From: Brachionus manjavacas
Lineage: Eukaryota > Rotifera > Eurotatoria > Ploima > Brachionidae
NCBI GenBank assembly: GCA_019054805.1
Contig: JAHQIY010000050.1
Location: 1 to 64,000, forward strand
Length of the DNA: 64,000 nt
Direction: 5' to 3'
Positions 12,701 to 27,472 of this stretch are shown piece after piece (position 1 is the first letter of the stretch; every line of letters begins with the position of its first letter). The notes under the pieces were generated by a model. The model did not search any database and was not told the DNA's origin. It saw only the letters and a list, made by a program, of their open reading frames with translations. Position numbers and translations under genes: made by a program.

Positions 12701-15700
12701 TTTGGTCTTTTTTAGAGTTCTAAATAAATTATTTTAGCAAAAAGAATTGATTTTTGCTCGAAAAAAAGATCTTTTTTCAGCAAAAACTAGAAAATATGAA
12801 AAAAACTATCTTTTTGTATTATTATTTGGTCTTTTTTAGAGTTCTAAATAAATTATTTTAGCAAAAAGAATTGATTTTTGCTCAAAAAGATCTTTTTTCA
12901 GCAAAAACTAGAAAATATGAAAAAAACTATCTTTTTGTATTATTATTTGGTCTTTTTTAGAGTTCTAAATAAATTATTTTAGCAAAAAGAATTGATTTTT
13001 GCTCAAAAAAAGATCTTATTTCAGCAAAAACTAGAAAATATGAAAAAAACTATCTTTTTGTATTATTATTTGGTCTTTTTTAGAGTTCTAAATAAATTAT
13101 TTTAGCAAAAAGAATTGATTTTACCCGAAAAAGATCTTTTCAGCAAAAACTAGAAAATATGAAAAAAACTATCTTTTTGTATTATTATTTCGTCTTTTTT
13201 AGAGTTCTAAATAAATTATTTTAGCAAAAAGAATTGATTTTTACCCAAAAAGATCTTTTTTTCAGCAAAAACTAGAAAATATGAAAAAACTATCTTTTTT
13301 GTATTATTATTTCGTCTTTTTTAGAGTTCTAAATAAATTATTTTAGCAAAAAGAATTGATTTTTGCTCAAAAAAAGATCTTTTTTTCAGCAAAAACTAGA
13401 AAATATGAAAAAACTATCTTTTTGTATTATTATTTGGTCTTTTTTAGAGTTCTAAATAAATTATTTTAGCAAAAAGAATTGATTTTTGCTCAAAAAAGAT
13501 CTTTTTTCAGCAAAAACTAGAAAATATGAAAAAACTATCTTTTTGTATTATTATTTGGTCTTTTTTAGAGTTCTAAATAAATTATTTTAGCAAAAAGAAT
13601 TGATTTTTGCTCAAAAAAAGATCTTTTTTTTCAGCAAAAACTAGAAAATATGAAAAAAACTATCTTTTTGTATTATTATTTGGTCTTTTTTAGAGTTCTA
13701 AATAAATTATTTTAGCAAAAAGAATTGATTTTTGCTCAAAAAAAGATCTTTTTTTCAGCAAAAACTAGAAAATATGAAAAAAACTATCTTTTTGTATTAT
13801 TATTTCGTCTTTTTTAGAGTTCTAAATAAATTATTTTAGCAAAAAGAATTGATTTTTGCTCAAAAAAGATCTTTTTTCAGCAAAAACTAGAAAATATGAA
13901 AAAAACTATCTTTTTGTATTATTATTTGGTCTTTTTTTGAGTTCTAAATAAATTATTTTAGCAAAAGAATTGATTTTTGCTCAAAAAAAGATCTTTTTTC
14001 AGCAAAACTAGAAAATATGAAAAAAACTATCTTTTTTGTATTATTATTTGGTCTTTTTTAGAGTTCTAAATAAATTATTTTAGCAAAAGAATTTATTTTA
14101 GCTCAAAAAAGAATTGATTTTTCAGCAAAAACTAGAAAATATGAAAAAAACTATCTTTTTGTATTATTATTTGGTCTTTTTAGAGTTCTAAATAAATTAT
14201 TTTAGCAAAAAGAATTGATTTTGCTCAAAAAAGATCTTTTTTTCAGCAAAAACTAGAAAATATGAAAAAAACTATCTTTTTGTATTATTATTTCGTCTTT
14301 TTTAGAGTTCTAAATAAATTATTTTAGCAAAAAGAATTGATTTTTACCCGAAAAAGATCTTTTTTTCAGCAAAAACTAGAAAATATGAAAAAAACTATCT
14401 TTTTGTATTATTATTTCGTCTTTTTTAGAGTTCTAAATAAATTATTTTAGCAAAAAGAATTGATTTTTGCTCAAAAAAGATCTTTTTTTCAGCAAAAACT
14501 AGAAAATATGAAAAAAACTATCTTTTTGTATTATTATTTGGTCTTTTTTAGAGAGTTCTAAATAAATTATTTTAGCAAAAAGAATTGATTTTTGCTCAAA
14601 AAAAGATCTTTTTTCAGCAAAAACTAGAAAATATGAAAAAAACTATCTTTTTGTATTATTATTTCGTCTTTTTTAGAGTTCTAAATAAATTATTTTAGCA
14701 AAAGAATTGATTTTACCCGAAAAAAAGATCTTTTTTTCAGCAAAAACTAGAAAATATGAAAAAAACTATCTTTTTGTATTATTATTTCGTCTTTTTTAGA
14801 GTTCCTAAATAAATTATTTTAGCATAAAAAATTGATTTTGCTCAAAAAAGATCTTTTTCAGCAAAAACTAGAAAATATGAAAAAACTATCTTTTTGTATT
14901 ATTATTTGGTCTTTTTAGAGTTCTAAATAAATTATTTTAGCAAAAAGAATTGATTTTTACTCAAAAAAGATCTTTTTTCAGCAAAAACTAGAAAATATGA
15001 AAAAAACTATCTTTTTGTATTATTATTTCGTCTTTTTTAGAGTTCTAAATAAATTATTTTAGCAAAAGAATTGATTTTTGCTCAAAAAAGATCTTTTTTC
15101 AGCAAAAACTAGAAAATATGAAAAAAACTATCTTTTTGTATTATTATTTCAGTCTTTTTTTAGAGTTCTAAATAAATTATTTTAGCAAAAAGAATTGATT
15201 TTTGCTCAAAAAGATCTTTTTTCAGCAAAAACTAGAAAATATGAAAAAAACTATCTTTTTGTATTATTATTTCGTCTTTTAGAGTTCTAAATAAATTATT
15301 TTAGCAAAAAAGAATTGATTTTACCCGAAAAAAAAGATCTTTTTTTCAGCAAAAACTAGAAAATATGAAAAAAACTATCTTTTTGTATTATTATTTGGTC
15401 TTTTTTAGAGTTCTAAATAAATTATTTTAGCAAAAAGAATTGATTTTTCCCGAAAAAAGGATCTTTTTTTCAGCAAAATCTAGAAAATATGAAAAAAACT
15501 ATCTTTTTGTATTATTATTTGGTCTTTTTTAGAGTTCTAAATAAATTATTTTAGCAAAAAGAATTGATTTTTGCTCAAAAAAGATCTTTTTTCAGCAAAA
15601 ACTAGAAAATATGAAAAAAACTATCTTTTTGTATTATTATTTGGTCTTTTTTAGAGTTCTAAATAAATTATTTTAGCAAAAAGAATTGATTTTTGCTCAA

Positions 15701-18700
15701 AAAAAGATCTTTTTTTCAGCAAAAACTAGAAAATATGAAAAAAACTATCTTTTTGTATTATTATTTGGTCTTTTTTAGAGTTCTAAATAAATTATTTTAG
15801 CAAAAGAATTGATTTTTGCTCAAAAAAAAGATCTTTTTTCAGCAAAAACTAGAAAATATGAAAAAAACTATCTTTTTGTATTATTATTTGGTCTTTTTTA
15901 GATTTCTAAATAAATTATTTTAGCAAAAAGAATTGATTTTTCCCGAAAAAAAGATCTTTTTTTCAGCAAAAACTAGAAAATATGAAAAAAACTATCTTTT
16001 TGTATTATTATTTCGTCTTTTTTAGAGTTCTAAATAAATTATTTTAGCAAAAAGAATTGATTTTACCCGAAAAAAAGATCTTTTTTTCAGCAAAAACTAG
16101 AAAATATGAAAAAAACTATCTTTTTGTATTATTATTTGGTCTTTTTTAGAGTTCTAAATAAATTATTTTAGCAAAAAGAATTGATTTTTGCTCAAAAAAG
16201 ATCTTTTTTTCAGCAAAAACTAGAAAATATGAAAAAAACTATCTTTTTGTATTATTATTTGGTCTTTTTTAGAGTTCCAAATAAATTATTTTAGCAAAAA
16301 GAATTGATTTTTGCTCAAAAAAGATCTTTTTTCAGCAAAAACTAGAAAATATGAAAAAAAACTATCTTTTTGTATTATTATTTGGTCTTTTTAGAGTTCT
16401 AAATAAATTATTTTAGCAAAAGAATTGATTTTTGCTCAAAAAAAGATCTTTTTTCAGCAAAAACTAGAAAATATGAAAAAAACTATCTTTTTGTATTATT
16501 ATTTGGTCTTTTAGAGTTCTAAATAAATTATTTTAGCAAAAGAATTGATTTTTGCTCAAAAAAGATCTTTTTTTCAGCAAAAACTAGAAAATATGAAAAA
16601 AACTATCTTTTTGTATTATTATTTGGTCTTTTTTAGAGTTCTAAATAAATTATTTTAGCAAAAAGAATTGATTTTACCCGAAAAAAAGATCTTTTTTTCA
16701 GCAAAAAACTAGAAAATATGAAAAAAACTATCTTTTTGTATTATTATTTCGTCTTTTTTAGAGTTCCAAATAAATTATTTTAGCAAAAAGAATTGATTTT
16801 TGCTCAAAAAAAGATCTTTTTTTCAGCAAAAACTAGAAAATATGAAAAAACTATCTTTTTGTATTATTATTTCGTCTTTTTTAGAGTTCCAAATAAATTA
16901 TTTTAGCAAAAGAATTGATTTTTGCTCAAAAAAAGATCTTTTAATCAGCAAAAACTAGAAAATATGAAAAAAACTATCTTTTTGTACTATCATTTGGTCT
17001 TTTTTAGAGGTCAAAATAAATTATTTTAGCATAAAAAATTGATTTTTGCTCAAAAAAAGATCTTTTTTTTCAGCAAAAACTAGAAAATATGAAAAAACTA
17101 TCTTTTTGTATTATTATTTGGTCTTTTTTAGAGTTCTAAATAAATTATTTTAGCAAAAAGAATTGATTTTACCCGAAAAAGATCTTTTTTCAGCAAAAAC
17201 TAGAAAATATGAAAAAACTATCTTTTGTATTATTATTTCGTCTTTTTTAGAGTTCCAAATAAATTATTTTAGAAAAAAGAATTGATTTTTGCTCAAAAAA
17301 AGATCTTTTTTTTTCAGCAAAAACTAGAAAATTTTAATAAAACTATCTTTTTGTATTATTATTTGGTCTTTTTTAGAGTTCTAAATAAATTATTTTAGCA
17401 AAAAGAATTGATTTTACCCGAAAAAAAGATCTTTTTTTCAGCAAAAACTAGAAAATATGAAAAAAACTATCTTTTTGTATTATTATTTCGTCTTTTTTAG
17501 AGTTCTAAATAAATTATTTTAGCAAAAAGAATTGATTTTTGCTCAAAAAAAGATCTTTTTTCAGCAAAAACTAGAAAATATGAAAAAAACTATCTTTTTG
17601 TATTATTATTTCGTCTTTTTTAGAGTTCTAAATAAATTATTTTAGCAAAAGAATTGATTTTTGCTCCAAAAAAGATCTTGTTTTCAGCAAAAACTAGAAA
17701 ATATGAAAAAAACTATCTTTTTGTATTATTATTTGGTCTTTTTTAGAGTTCTAAATAAATTATTTTAGCAAAAAGAATTGATTTTTGCTCAAAAAAGATC
17801 TTTTTTCAGCAAAAACTAGAAAATATGAAAAAAACTATCTTTTTGTATTATTATTTCGTCTTTTTTAGAGTTCTAAATAAATTATTTTAGCAAAAAGAAT
17901 TTTTTTCCGAAAAAAAGATCTTTTTTCAGCAAAAACTAGAAAATATGAAAAAAACTATCTTTTGTATTATTATTTGGTCTTTTTTAGAGTTCCAAATAAA
18001 TTATTTTAGCAAAAGAATTGATTTTTGCTCAAAAAAAGATCTTTTTTTCAGCAAAAACTAGAAAATATGAAAAAAACTATCTTTTTGTATTATTATTTGG
18101 TCTTTTTTAGAGTTCTAAATAAATTATTTTAGCAAAAAGAATTGATTTTACCCAAAAAAAGATCTTTTTTCAGCAAAAACTAGAAAATATGAAAAAAACT
18201 ATCTTTTTGTATTATTATTTCGTCTTTTTTAGAGTTCCAAATAAATTATTTTAGCAAAAGAATTGATTTTTGCTCAAAGATCTTTTTTTCAGCAAAAACT
18301 AGAAAATATGAAAAAAACTATCTTTTTGTATTATTATTTGGTCTTTTTTAGAGTTCTAAATAAATTATTTTAGCAAAAGAATTGATTTTTGCTCAAAAAA
18401 GATCTTTTTTCAGCAAAAACTAGAAAATATGAAAAAAACTATCTTTTTGTATTATTATTTGGTCTTTTTTAGAGTTCCTAAATAAATTATTTTAGCAAAA
18501 AGAATTGATTTTTGCTCAAAAAAGATCTTTTTTCAGCAAAAACTAGAAAATATGAAAAAACTATCTTTTTGTATTATTATTTCGTCTTTTTAGAGTTCTA
18601 AATAAATTATTTTAGCAAAAAGAATTGATTTTTGCTCAAAAAAAGATCTTTTTTCAGCAAAAACTAGAAAATATGAAAAAAACTATCTTTTTGTATTATT

Positions 18701-21700
18701 ATTTCGTCTTTTTTAGAGTTCCAAATAAATTATTATTTTAGCAAAAGAATTGATTTTTGCTCAAAAAAGATCTTTTTTCAGCAAAAACTAGAAAATATGA
18801 AAAAACTATCTTTTTGTATTATTATTTGGTCTTTTTTAGAGTTCTAAATAAATTATTTTAGCAAAAAGAATTGATTTTGCTCAAAAAAAAGATCTTTTTT
18901 CAGCTAAAACTAGAAAATATGAAAAAAACTATCTTTTTGTATTATTATTTGGTCTTTTTTAGAGTTCCAAATAAATTATTTTAGCAAAAGAATTGATTTT
19001 TGCTCAAAAAAAGATCTTTTTATAGCAAAAACTAGAAAATATGAAAAAAACTATCTTTTTGTATTATTATTTGGTCTTTTTTAGAGTTCTAAATAAATTA
19101 TTTTAGCAAAAAGAATTGATTTTTGCTCAAAAAAAGATCTTTTTTCAGCAAAAACTAGAAAATGCAAAAACTAGAAAATATGAAAAAACTATCTTTTTGT
19201 ATTATTATTTCGTCTTTTTTAGAGTTCCAAATAAATTATTTTAGCAAAAAGAATTGATTTTTGCTCAAAAAAGATCTTTTTTTCAGCAAAAACTAGAAAA
19301 TATGAAAAAAACTATCTTTTTGTATTATTATTTCGTCTTTTTTAGAGTTCCAAATAAATTATTTTAGCAAAAAGAATTGATTTTTGCTCAAAAAAGATCT
19401 TTTTATAGGCAAAAACTAGAAAATATGAAAAAAACTATCTTTTTGTATTATTATTTGGTCTTTTTTAGAGTTCTAAATAAATTATTTTAGCATAAAAAAT
19501 TGATTTTTGCTCAAAAAAAGATCTTTTTTTCAGCAAAAACTAGAAAATATGAAAAAAACTATCTTTTTGTATTATTATTTCGTCTTTTTTAGAGTTCCAA
19601 ATAAATTATTTTAGCAAAAGAATTGATTTTTGCTCTAAAAAAGATCTTTTTATAGGCAAAAACTAGAAAATATGAAAAAAACTATCTTTTTGTATTATTA
19701 TTTCGTCTTTTTTAGAGTTCCAAATAAATTATTTTAGCATAAAAGAATTGATTTTTGCTCAAAAAGATCTTTTTCAGCAAAAACTAGAAAATATGAAAAA
19801 AACTATCTTTTTGTATTATTATTTGGTCTTTTTTAGAGTTCCAAATAAATTATTTTAGCAAAAAGAATTGATTTTTGCTCAAAAAAAGATCTTTTTATAG
19901 GCAAAAACTAGAAAATATGAAAACAACTATCTTTTTGTATTATTATTTCGTCTTTTTTAGAGTTCCAAATAAATTATTTTAGCAAAAAGAATTGATTTTT
20001 GCTCAAAAAAAGATCTTTTTTTCAGCAAAAACTAGAAAATATGAAAAAAACTATCTTTTGGTATTATTATTTCGTCTTTTTTAGAGTTCCAAATAAATTA
20101 TTTTAGCAAAAAGAATTGATTTTTGCTCAAAAAAGATCTTTTTTCAGCAAAAACTAGAAAATATGAAAAAACTATCTTTTTTGTATTATTATTTCGTCTT
20201 TTTTAGAGTTCCAAATAAATTATTTTAGCAAAAAGAATTGATTTTTGCTCAAAAAAAGATCTTTTTTTCAGCAAAAACTAGAAAATATGAAAAAAACTAT
20301 CTTTTTGTATTATTATTTCGTCTTTTTTAGAGTTCCAAATAAATTATTTTAGCAAAAAGAATTGATTTTTGCTCAAAAAAAGATCTTTTTATAGGCAAAA
20401 ACTAGAAAATATGAAAAAAACTATCTTTTTGTATTATTATTTCGTCTTTTTTAGAGTTCCAAATAAATTATTTTAGCATAAAAAATTGATTTTTGCTCAA
20501 AAAAAGATCTTTTTTTCAGCAAAAACTAGAAAATATGAAAAAAACTATCTTTTTGTATTATTATTTCGTCTTTTTTAGAGTTCCAAATAAATTATTTTAG
20601 CAAAAAGAATTGATTTTTGCTCAAAAAAAGATCTTTTTTCAGCAAAAACTAGAAAATATGAAAAAAACTATCTTTTTGTATTATTATTTCGTCTTTTTTA
20701 GAGTTCCAAATAAATTATTTTAGCAAAAAGAATTGATTTTTGCTCAAAAAAAGATCTTTTTTTCAGCAAAAACTAGAAAATATGAAAAAAACTATCTTTT
20801 TGTATTATTATTTCGTCTTTTTTAGAGTTCCAAATAAATTATTTTAGCAAAAAGAATTGATTTTACCCGAAAAAAAGATCTTTTTATAGGCAAAAACTAG
20901 AAAATATGAAAAAAACTATCTTTTTGTATTATTATTTGGTCTTTTTTAGAGTTCTAAATAAATTATTTTAGCAAAAAGAATTGATTTTTGCTCAAAAAAA
21001 GATCTTTTAATCAGCAAAAACTAGAAAATATGAAAAAAACTATCTTTTTGTATTATTATTTCGTCTTTTTTAGAGTTCCAAATAAATTATTTTAGCAAAA
21101 AGAATTGATTTTTGCTCAAAAAAAGATCTTTTTTTCAGCAAAAACTAGAAAATATGAAAAAAACTATCTTTTTGTATTATTATTTCGTCTTTTTTAGAGT
21201 TCCAAATAAATTATTTTAGCAAAAAAATTGATTTTTGCTCAAAAAAGATCTTTTATAGGCAAAAAACTAGAAAATATGAAAAAAACTATCTTTTTGTATT
21301 ATTATTTGGTCTTTTTTTGAGTTCTAAATAAATTATTTTAGCAAAAGAATTGATTTTTGCTCAAAAAAAAGATCTTTTTTTCAGCAAAAACTAGAAAATA
21401 TGAAAAAAACTATCTTTTTTGTATTATTATTTGGTCTTTTTTAGAGTTCTAAATAAATTATTTTAGCAAAAAGAATTGATTTTTGCTCAAAAAAGATCTT
21501 TTTTTTCAGCAAAAACTAGAAAATATGAAAAAAACTATCTTTTTGTATTATTATTTCGTCTTTTTTAGATTTCCAAATAAATTATTTTAGCAAAAATAAT
21601 TGATTTTTGCTCAAAAAAAGATCTTTTTATAGGCAAAAACTAGAAAATATGAAAAAAACTATCTTTTTGTATTATTATTTGGTCTTTTTTAGAGTTCTAA

Positions 21701-22029
21701 ATAAATTATTTTAGCAAAAAGAATTGATTTTTGCTCAAAAAAAGATCTTTTTACAGCAAAAACTAGAAAATATGAAAAAAACTATCTTTTTGTATTATTA
21801 TTTCGTCTTTTTTAGAGTTCCAAATAAATTATTTTAGCAAAAAGAATTGATTTTTGCTCAAAAAAGATCTTTTTATAGGCAAAAACTAGAAAATATGAAA
21901 AAAACTATCTTTTTGTATTATTATTTGGTCTTTTTTAGAGTTCTAAATAAATTATTTTAGCAAAAAGAATTGATTTTTGCTCAAAAAAAGATCTTTTTCA
22001 GCAAAAACTAGAAAATATGAAAAACTATC

Positions 22030-25000
22030 TTTTTGTATTATTATTTCGTCTTTTTTAGAGTTCCAAATAAATTATTTTAGCAAAAGAATTGATTTTTGCT
22101 CAAAAAAAGATCTTTTTTTCAGCAAAAACTAGAAAATATGAAAAAAACTATCTTTTTGTATTATTATTTCGTCTTTTTTAGAGTTCCAAATAAATTATTT
22201 TAGCAAAAAGAATTGATTTTTGCTCAAAAAAAGATCTTTTTTTCAGCAAAAACTAGAAAATATGAAAAAAACTATCTTTTTGTATTATTATTTCGTCTTT
22301 TTAGAGTTCCAAATAAATTATTTTAGCAAAAGAATTGATTTTTGCTCAAAAAAAGATCTTTTTTTCAGCAAAAACTAGAAAATATGAAAAAAACTATCTT
22401 TTTGTATTATTATTTCGTCTTTTTTAGAGTTCCAAATAAATTATTTTAGCAAAAAGAATTGATTTTTTGCTCAAAAAAAGATCTTTTTTTTTCAGCAAAA
22501 ACTAGAAAATATGAAAAAAAACTATCTTTTTGTATTATTATTTCGTCTTTTTAGAGTTCCAAATAAATTATTTTAGCAAAAGAATTGATTTTTGCTCAAA
22601 AAAAGATCTTTTTTCAGCAAAAACTAGAAAATATGAAAAAAACTATCTTTTTGTATTATTATTTCGTCTTTTTTAGAGTTCCAAATAAATTATTTTAGCA
22701 AAAAGAATTGATTTTTGCTCAAAAAAGATCTTTTTTTCAGCAAAAACTAGAAAATATGAAAAAAACTATCTTTTTGTATTATTATTTCGTCTTTTTTAGA
22801 GTTCCAAATAAATTATTTTAGCAAAAAGAATTGATTTTTGCTCAAAAAAGATCTTTTTTCAGCAAAAACTAGAAAATATGAAAAAAACTATCTTTTTGTA
22901 TTATTATTTCGTCTTTTTTAGAGTTCCAAATAAATTATTTTAGCAAAAGAATTGATTTTTGCTCAAAAAAAGATCTTTTTTTCAGCAAAAACTAGAAAAT
23001 ATGAAAAAACTATCTTTTTGTATTATTATTTCGTCTTTTTAGAGTTCCAAATAAATTATTTTAGCAAAAAGAATTGATTTTTGCTCAAAAAAAGATCTTT
23101 TTATCAGCAAAAACTAGAAAATATGAAAAAAACTATCTTTTTGTATTATTATTTCGTCTTTTTAGAGTTCCAAATAAATTATTTTAAAGAATTGGAATTG
23201 AAAAAAGTTCTTTTTTCAGCAAAAACTAGAAAATATGAAAAAAACTATCTTTTTGTATTATTATTTCGTCTTTTTTAGAGTTCCAAATAAATTATTTTAG
23301 CAAAAAGAATTGATTTTTGCTCAAAAAAAGATCTTTTTTTCAGCAAAAACTAGAAAATATGAAAAAAACTATCTTTTTGTATTATTATTTCGTCTTTTTA
23401 GAGTTCCAAATAAATTATTTTAGCAAAGAATTGATTTTTGCTCAAAAAAGATCTTTTTTTCAGCAAAAACTAGAAAATATGAAAAAAACTATCTTTTTGT
23501 ATTATTATTTCGTCTTTTTAGAGTTCCAAATAAATTATTTTAGCAAAAAGAATTGATTTTTGCTCAAAAAAAGATCTTTTTTTCAGCAAAAACTAGAAAA
23601 TATGAAAAAAACTATCTTTTTGTATTATTATTTCGTCTTTTTTAGAGTTCCAAATAAATTATTTTAGCAAAAAGAATTGATTTTTGCTCAAAAAAGATCT
23701 TTTTTCAGCAAAAACTAGAAAATATGAAAAAACTATCTTTTTGTATTATTATTTCGTCTTTTTTAGAGTTCCAAATAAATTATTTTAGCAAAAGAATTGA
23801 TTTTTGCTCAAAAAGATCTTTTTTCAGCAAAAACTAGAAAATATGAAAAAAACTATCTTTTTGTATTATTATTTCGTCTTTTTTAGAGTTCCAAATAAAT
23901 TATTTTAGCAAAAAGAATTGATTTTTGCTCAAAAAAGATCTTTTTTTCAGCAAAAACTAGAAAATATGAAAAAAACTATCTTTTTGTATTTTTTTTTCGT
24001 CTTTTTTAGAGTTCCAAATAAATTTTTTTAGCAAAAAGAATTGATTTTTGCTCAAAAAAGATCTTTTTTTCAGCAAAAACTAGAAAATATGAAAAAACTA
24101 TCTTTTTGTATTATTATTTCGTCTTTTTTAGAGTTCCAAATAAATTATTTTAGCAAAAAGAATTGATTTTTGCTCAAAAAAAAGATCTTTTTTTCAGCAA
24201 AAACTAGAAAATATGAAAAAAACTATCTTTTTGTATTATTTTTTCGTCTTTTTTAGAGTTCCAAATAAATTATTTTAGCAAAAAGAATTGATTTTTGCTC
24301 AAAAAAGATCTTTTTTTCAGCAAAAACTAGAAAATATGAAAAAAACTATCTTTTTGTATTATTATTTCGTCTTTTTTAGAGTTCCAAATAAATTATTTTA
24401 GCAAAAAGAATTGATTTTTGCTCAAAAAAAGATCTTTTTTCAGCAAAAACTAGAAAATATGAAAAAAACTATCTTTTTGTATTATTATTTCGTCTTTTTT
24501 AGAGTTCCAAATAAATTATTTTAGCAAAAAGAATTGATTTTTGCTCAAAAAAAGATCTTTTTTTCAGCAAAAACTAGAAAATATGAAAAAAACTATCTTT
24601 TTGTATTATTATTTCGTCTTTTTTAGAGTTCCAAATAAATTATTTTAGCAAAAGAATTGATTTTTGCTCAAAAAAAGATCTTTTTTTCAGCAAAAACTAG
24701 AAAATATGAAAAAACTATCTTTTTGTATTATTATTTCGTCTTTTTTAGAGTTCCAAATAAATTATTTTAGCAAAAAGAATTGATTTTTGCTCAAAAAAAG
24801 ATCTTTTTTCAGCAAAAACTAGAAAATATGAAAAACTATCTTTTTGTATTATTATTTCGTCTTTTTTAGAGTTCCAAATAAATTATTTTAGCAAAAAGAA
24901 TTGATTTTTGCTCAAAAAAAGATCTTTTTTTCAGCAAAAACTAGAAAATATGAAAAAAACTATCTTTTTGTATTATTATTTCGTCTTTTTTAGAGTTCCA

Positions 25001-27430
25001 AATAAATTATTTTAGCAAAAAGAATTGATTTTTGCTCAAAAAAAGATCTTTTTTTCAGCAAAAACTAGAAAATATGAAAAAAACTATCTTTTTGTATTAT
25101 TATTTCGTCTTTTTTAGAGTTCCAAATAAATTATTTTAGCAAAAAGAATTGATTTTTGCTCAAAAAAGATCTTTTTTTCAGCAAAAACTAGAAAATATGA
25201 AAAAAACTATCTTTTTGTATTATTATTTCGTCTTTTTTAGAGTTCCAAATAAATTATTTTAGCAAAAAGAATTGATTTTTGCTCAAAAAAGATCTTTTTT
25301 TCAGCAAAAACTAGAAAATATGAAAAAAACTATCTTTTTGTATTATTATTTCGTCTTTTTAGAGTTCCAAATAAATTATTTTAGCAAAAGAATTGATTTT
25401 TGCTCAAAAAGATCTTTTTTTCAGCAAAAACTAGAAAATATGAAAAATCTATCTTTTTGTATTATTATTTCGTCTTTTTTAGAGTTCCAAATAAATTATT
25501 TTAGCAAAAGAATTGATTTTTGCTCAAAAAAGATCTTTTTTTCAGCAAAAACTAGAAAAATATGAAAAAAACTATCTTTTTGTATTATTATTTCGTCTTT
25601 TTTAGAGTTCCAAATAAATTATTTTAGCAAAAAGAATTGATTTTTGCTCAAAAAAAGATCTTTTTTTCAGCAAAAAACTAGAAAATATGAAAAAAACTAT
25701 CTTTTTGTATTATTATTTCGTCTTTTTTAGAGTTCCAAATAAATTATTTTAGCAAAAAGAATTGATTTTTGCTCAAAAAAAGATCTTTTTTTCAGCAAAA
25801 ACTAGAAAATATGAAAAAAACTATCTTTTTGTATTATTATTTCGTCTTTTTTAGAGTTCCAAATAAATTATTTTAGCAAAAAGAATTGATTTTTGCTCAA
25901 AAAAGATCTTTTTTCAGCAAAAACTAGAAAATATGAAAAAAACTATCTTTTTGTATTATTATTTTCGTCTTTTTTAGAGTTCCAAATAAATTATTTTAGC
26001 AAAAAGAATTGATTTTTGCTCAAAAAAGATCTTTTTTTCAGCAAAAACTAGAAAATATGAAAAAAACTATCTTTTTGTATTATTATTTCGTCTTTTTTAG
26101 AGTTCCAAATAAATTATTTTAGCAAAAAGAATTGATTTTTGCTCAAAAAAAGATCTTTTTTCAGCAAAAACTAGAAAATATGAAAAAACTATCTTTTTGT
26201 ATTATTATTTCGTCTTTTTTAGAGTTCCAAATAAATTATTTTAGCAAAAAGAATTGATTTTTGCTCAAAAAAAGAACTTTTTTCAGCAAAAACTAGAAAA
26301 TATGAAAAAAACTATCTTTTTGTATTATTATTTCGTCTTTTTTAGAGTTCCAAATAAATTATTTTAGCAAAAAGAATTGATTTTTGCTCAAAAAAAGATC
26401 TTTTTTTCAGCAAAAACTAGAAAATATGAAAAAAACTATCTTTTTGTATTATTATTTCGTCTTTTTAGAGTTCCAAATAAATTATTTTAGCAAAAGAATT
26501 GATTTTTGCTCAAAAAAGATCTTTTTTTCAGCAAAAACTAGAAAATATGAAAAAAACTATCTTTTTGTATTATTATTTCGTCTTTTTTAGAGTTCCAAAT
26601 AAATTATTTTAGCAAAAAGAATTGATTTTTGCTCAAAAAAGATCTTTTTTTCAGCAAAAACTAGAAAATATGAAAAAAACTATCTTTTTGTATTATTATT
26701 TCGTCTTTTTTAGAGTTCCAAATAAATTATTTTAGCAAAAAGAATTGATTTTTGCTCAAAAAAGATCTTTTTTTCAGCAAAAACTAGAAAATATGAAAAA
26801 AACTATCTTTTTGTATTATTATTTCGTCTTTTTTAGAGTTCCAAATAAATTATTTTAGCAAAAAGAATTGATTTTTGCTCAAAAAAAGATCTTTTTTTCA
26901 GCAAAAACTAGAAAATATGAAAAAAACTATCTTTTTGTATTATTATTTCGTCTTTTTTAGAGTTCCAAATAAATTATTTTAGCAAAAAGAATTGATTTTT
27001 GCTCAAAAAAGATCTTTTTTTCAGCAAAAACTAGAAAATATGAAAAAAACTATCTTTTTGTATTATTATTTCGTCTTTTTTAGAGTTCCAAATAAATTAT
27101 TTTAGCAAAAAGAATTGATTTTTGCTCAAAAAAGTTCTTTTTTCAGCAAAAACTAGAAAATATGAAAAAAACTATCTTTTTGTATTATTATTTCGTCTTT
27201 TTTAGAGTTCCAAATAAATTATTTTAGCAAAAAGAATTGATTTTTGCTCAAAAAAAGATCTTTTTTTCAGCAAAAACTAGAAAATATGAAAAAAACTATC
27301 TTTTTGTATTATTATTTCGTCTTTTTTAGAGTTCCAAATAAATTATTTTAGCAAAAAGAATTGATTTTTGCTCAAAAAAAGATCTTTTTTCAGCAAAAAC
27401 TAGAAAATATGAAAAAAACTATCTTTTTGT
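22030..27430. repeat. Homogenised core block of the satellite
   Basis: About 44 consecutive monomers carry the same variant set: TTCGTC, GTTCC and almost always TTTTTGCTC before the A-run. They differ mainly in homopolymer length. The block ends near 27,430, where TTGGTC copies reappear. Such a uniform block is what recent local amplification or gene conversion leaves. Confidence 0.8.
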
Positions 27431-27472
27431 ATTATTATTTGGTCTTTTTTAGAGTTCCAAATAAATTATTTT
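27350..27472. repeat. Representative satellite monomer with two overlapping dyads
   Basis: One 123-bp monomer chosen to show the internal symmetry. Dyad 1 (27,350-27,372) is AGCAAAAA, 7 nt, TTTTTGCT, an 8-bp perfect inverted repeat. Dyad 2 (27,365-27,399) starts with the same TTTTTGCT, runs through an A-run, the self-complementary AGATCT centre and a T-run, and ends in AGCAAAAA. Its only blemishes are a C opposite C and unequal run lengths. The three AGCAAAAA/TTTTTGCT arms can therefore pair in alternative ways. Confidence 0.85.
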
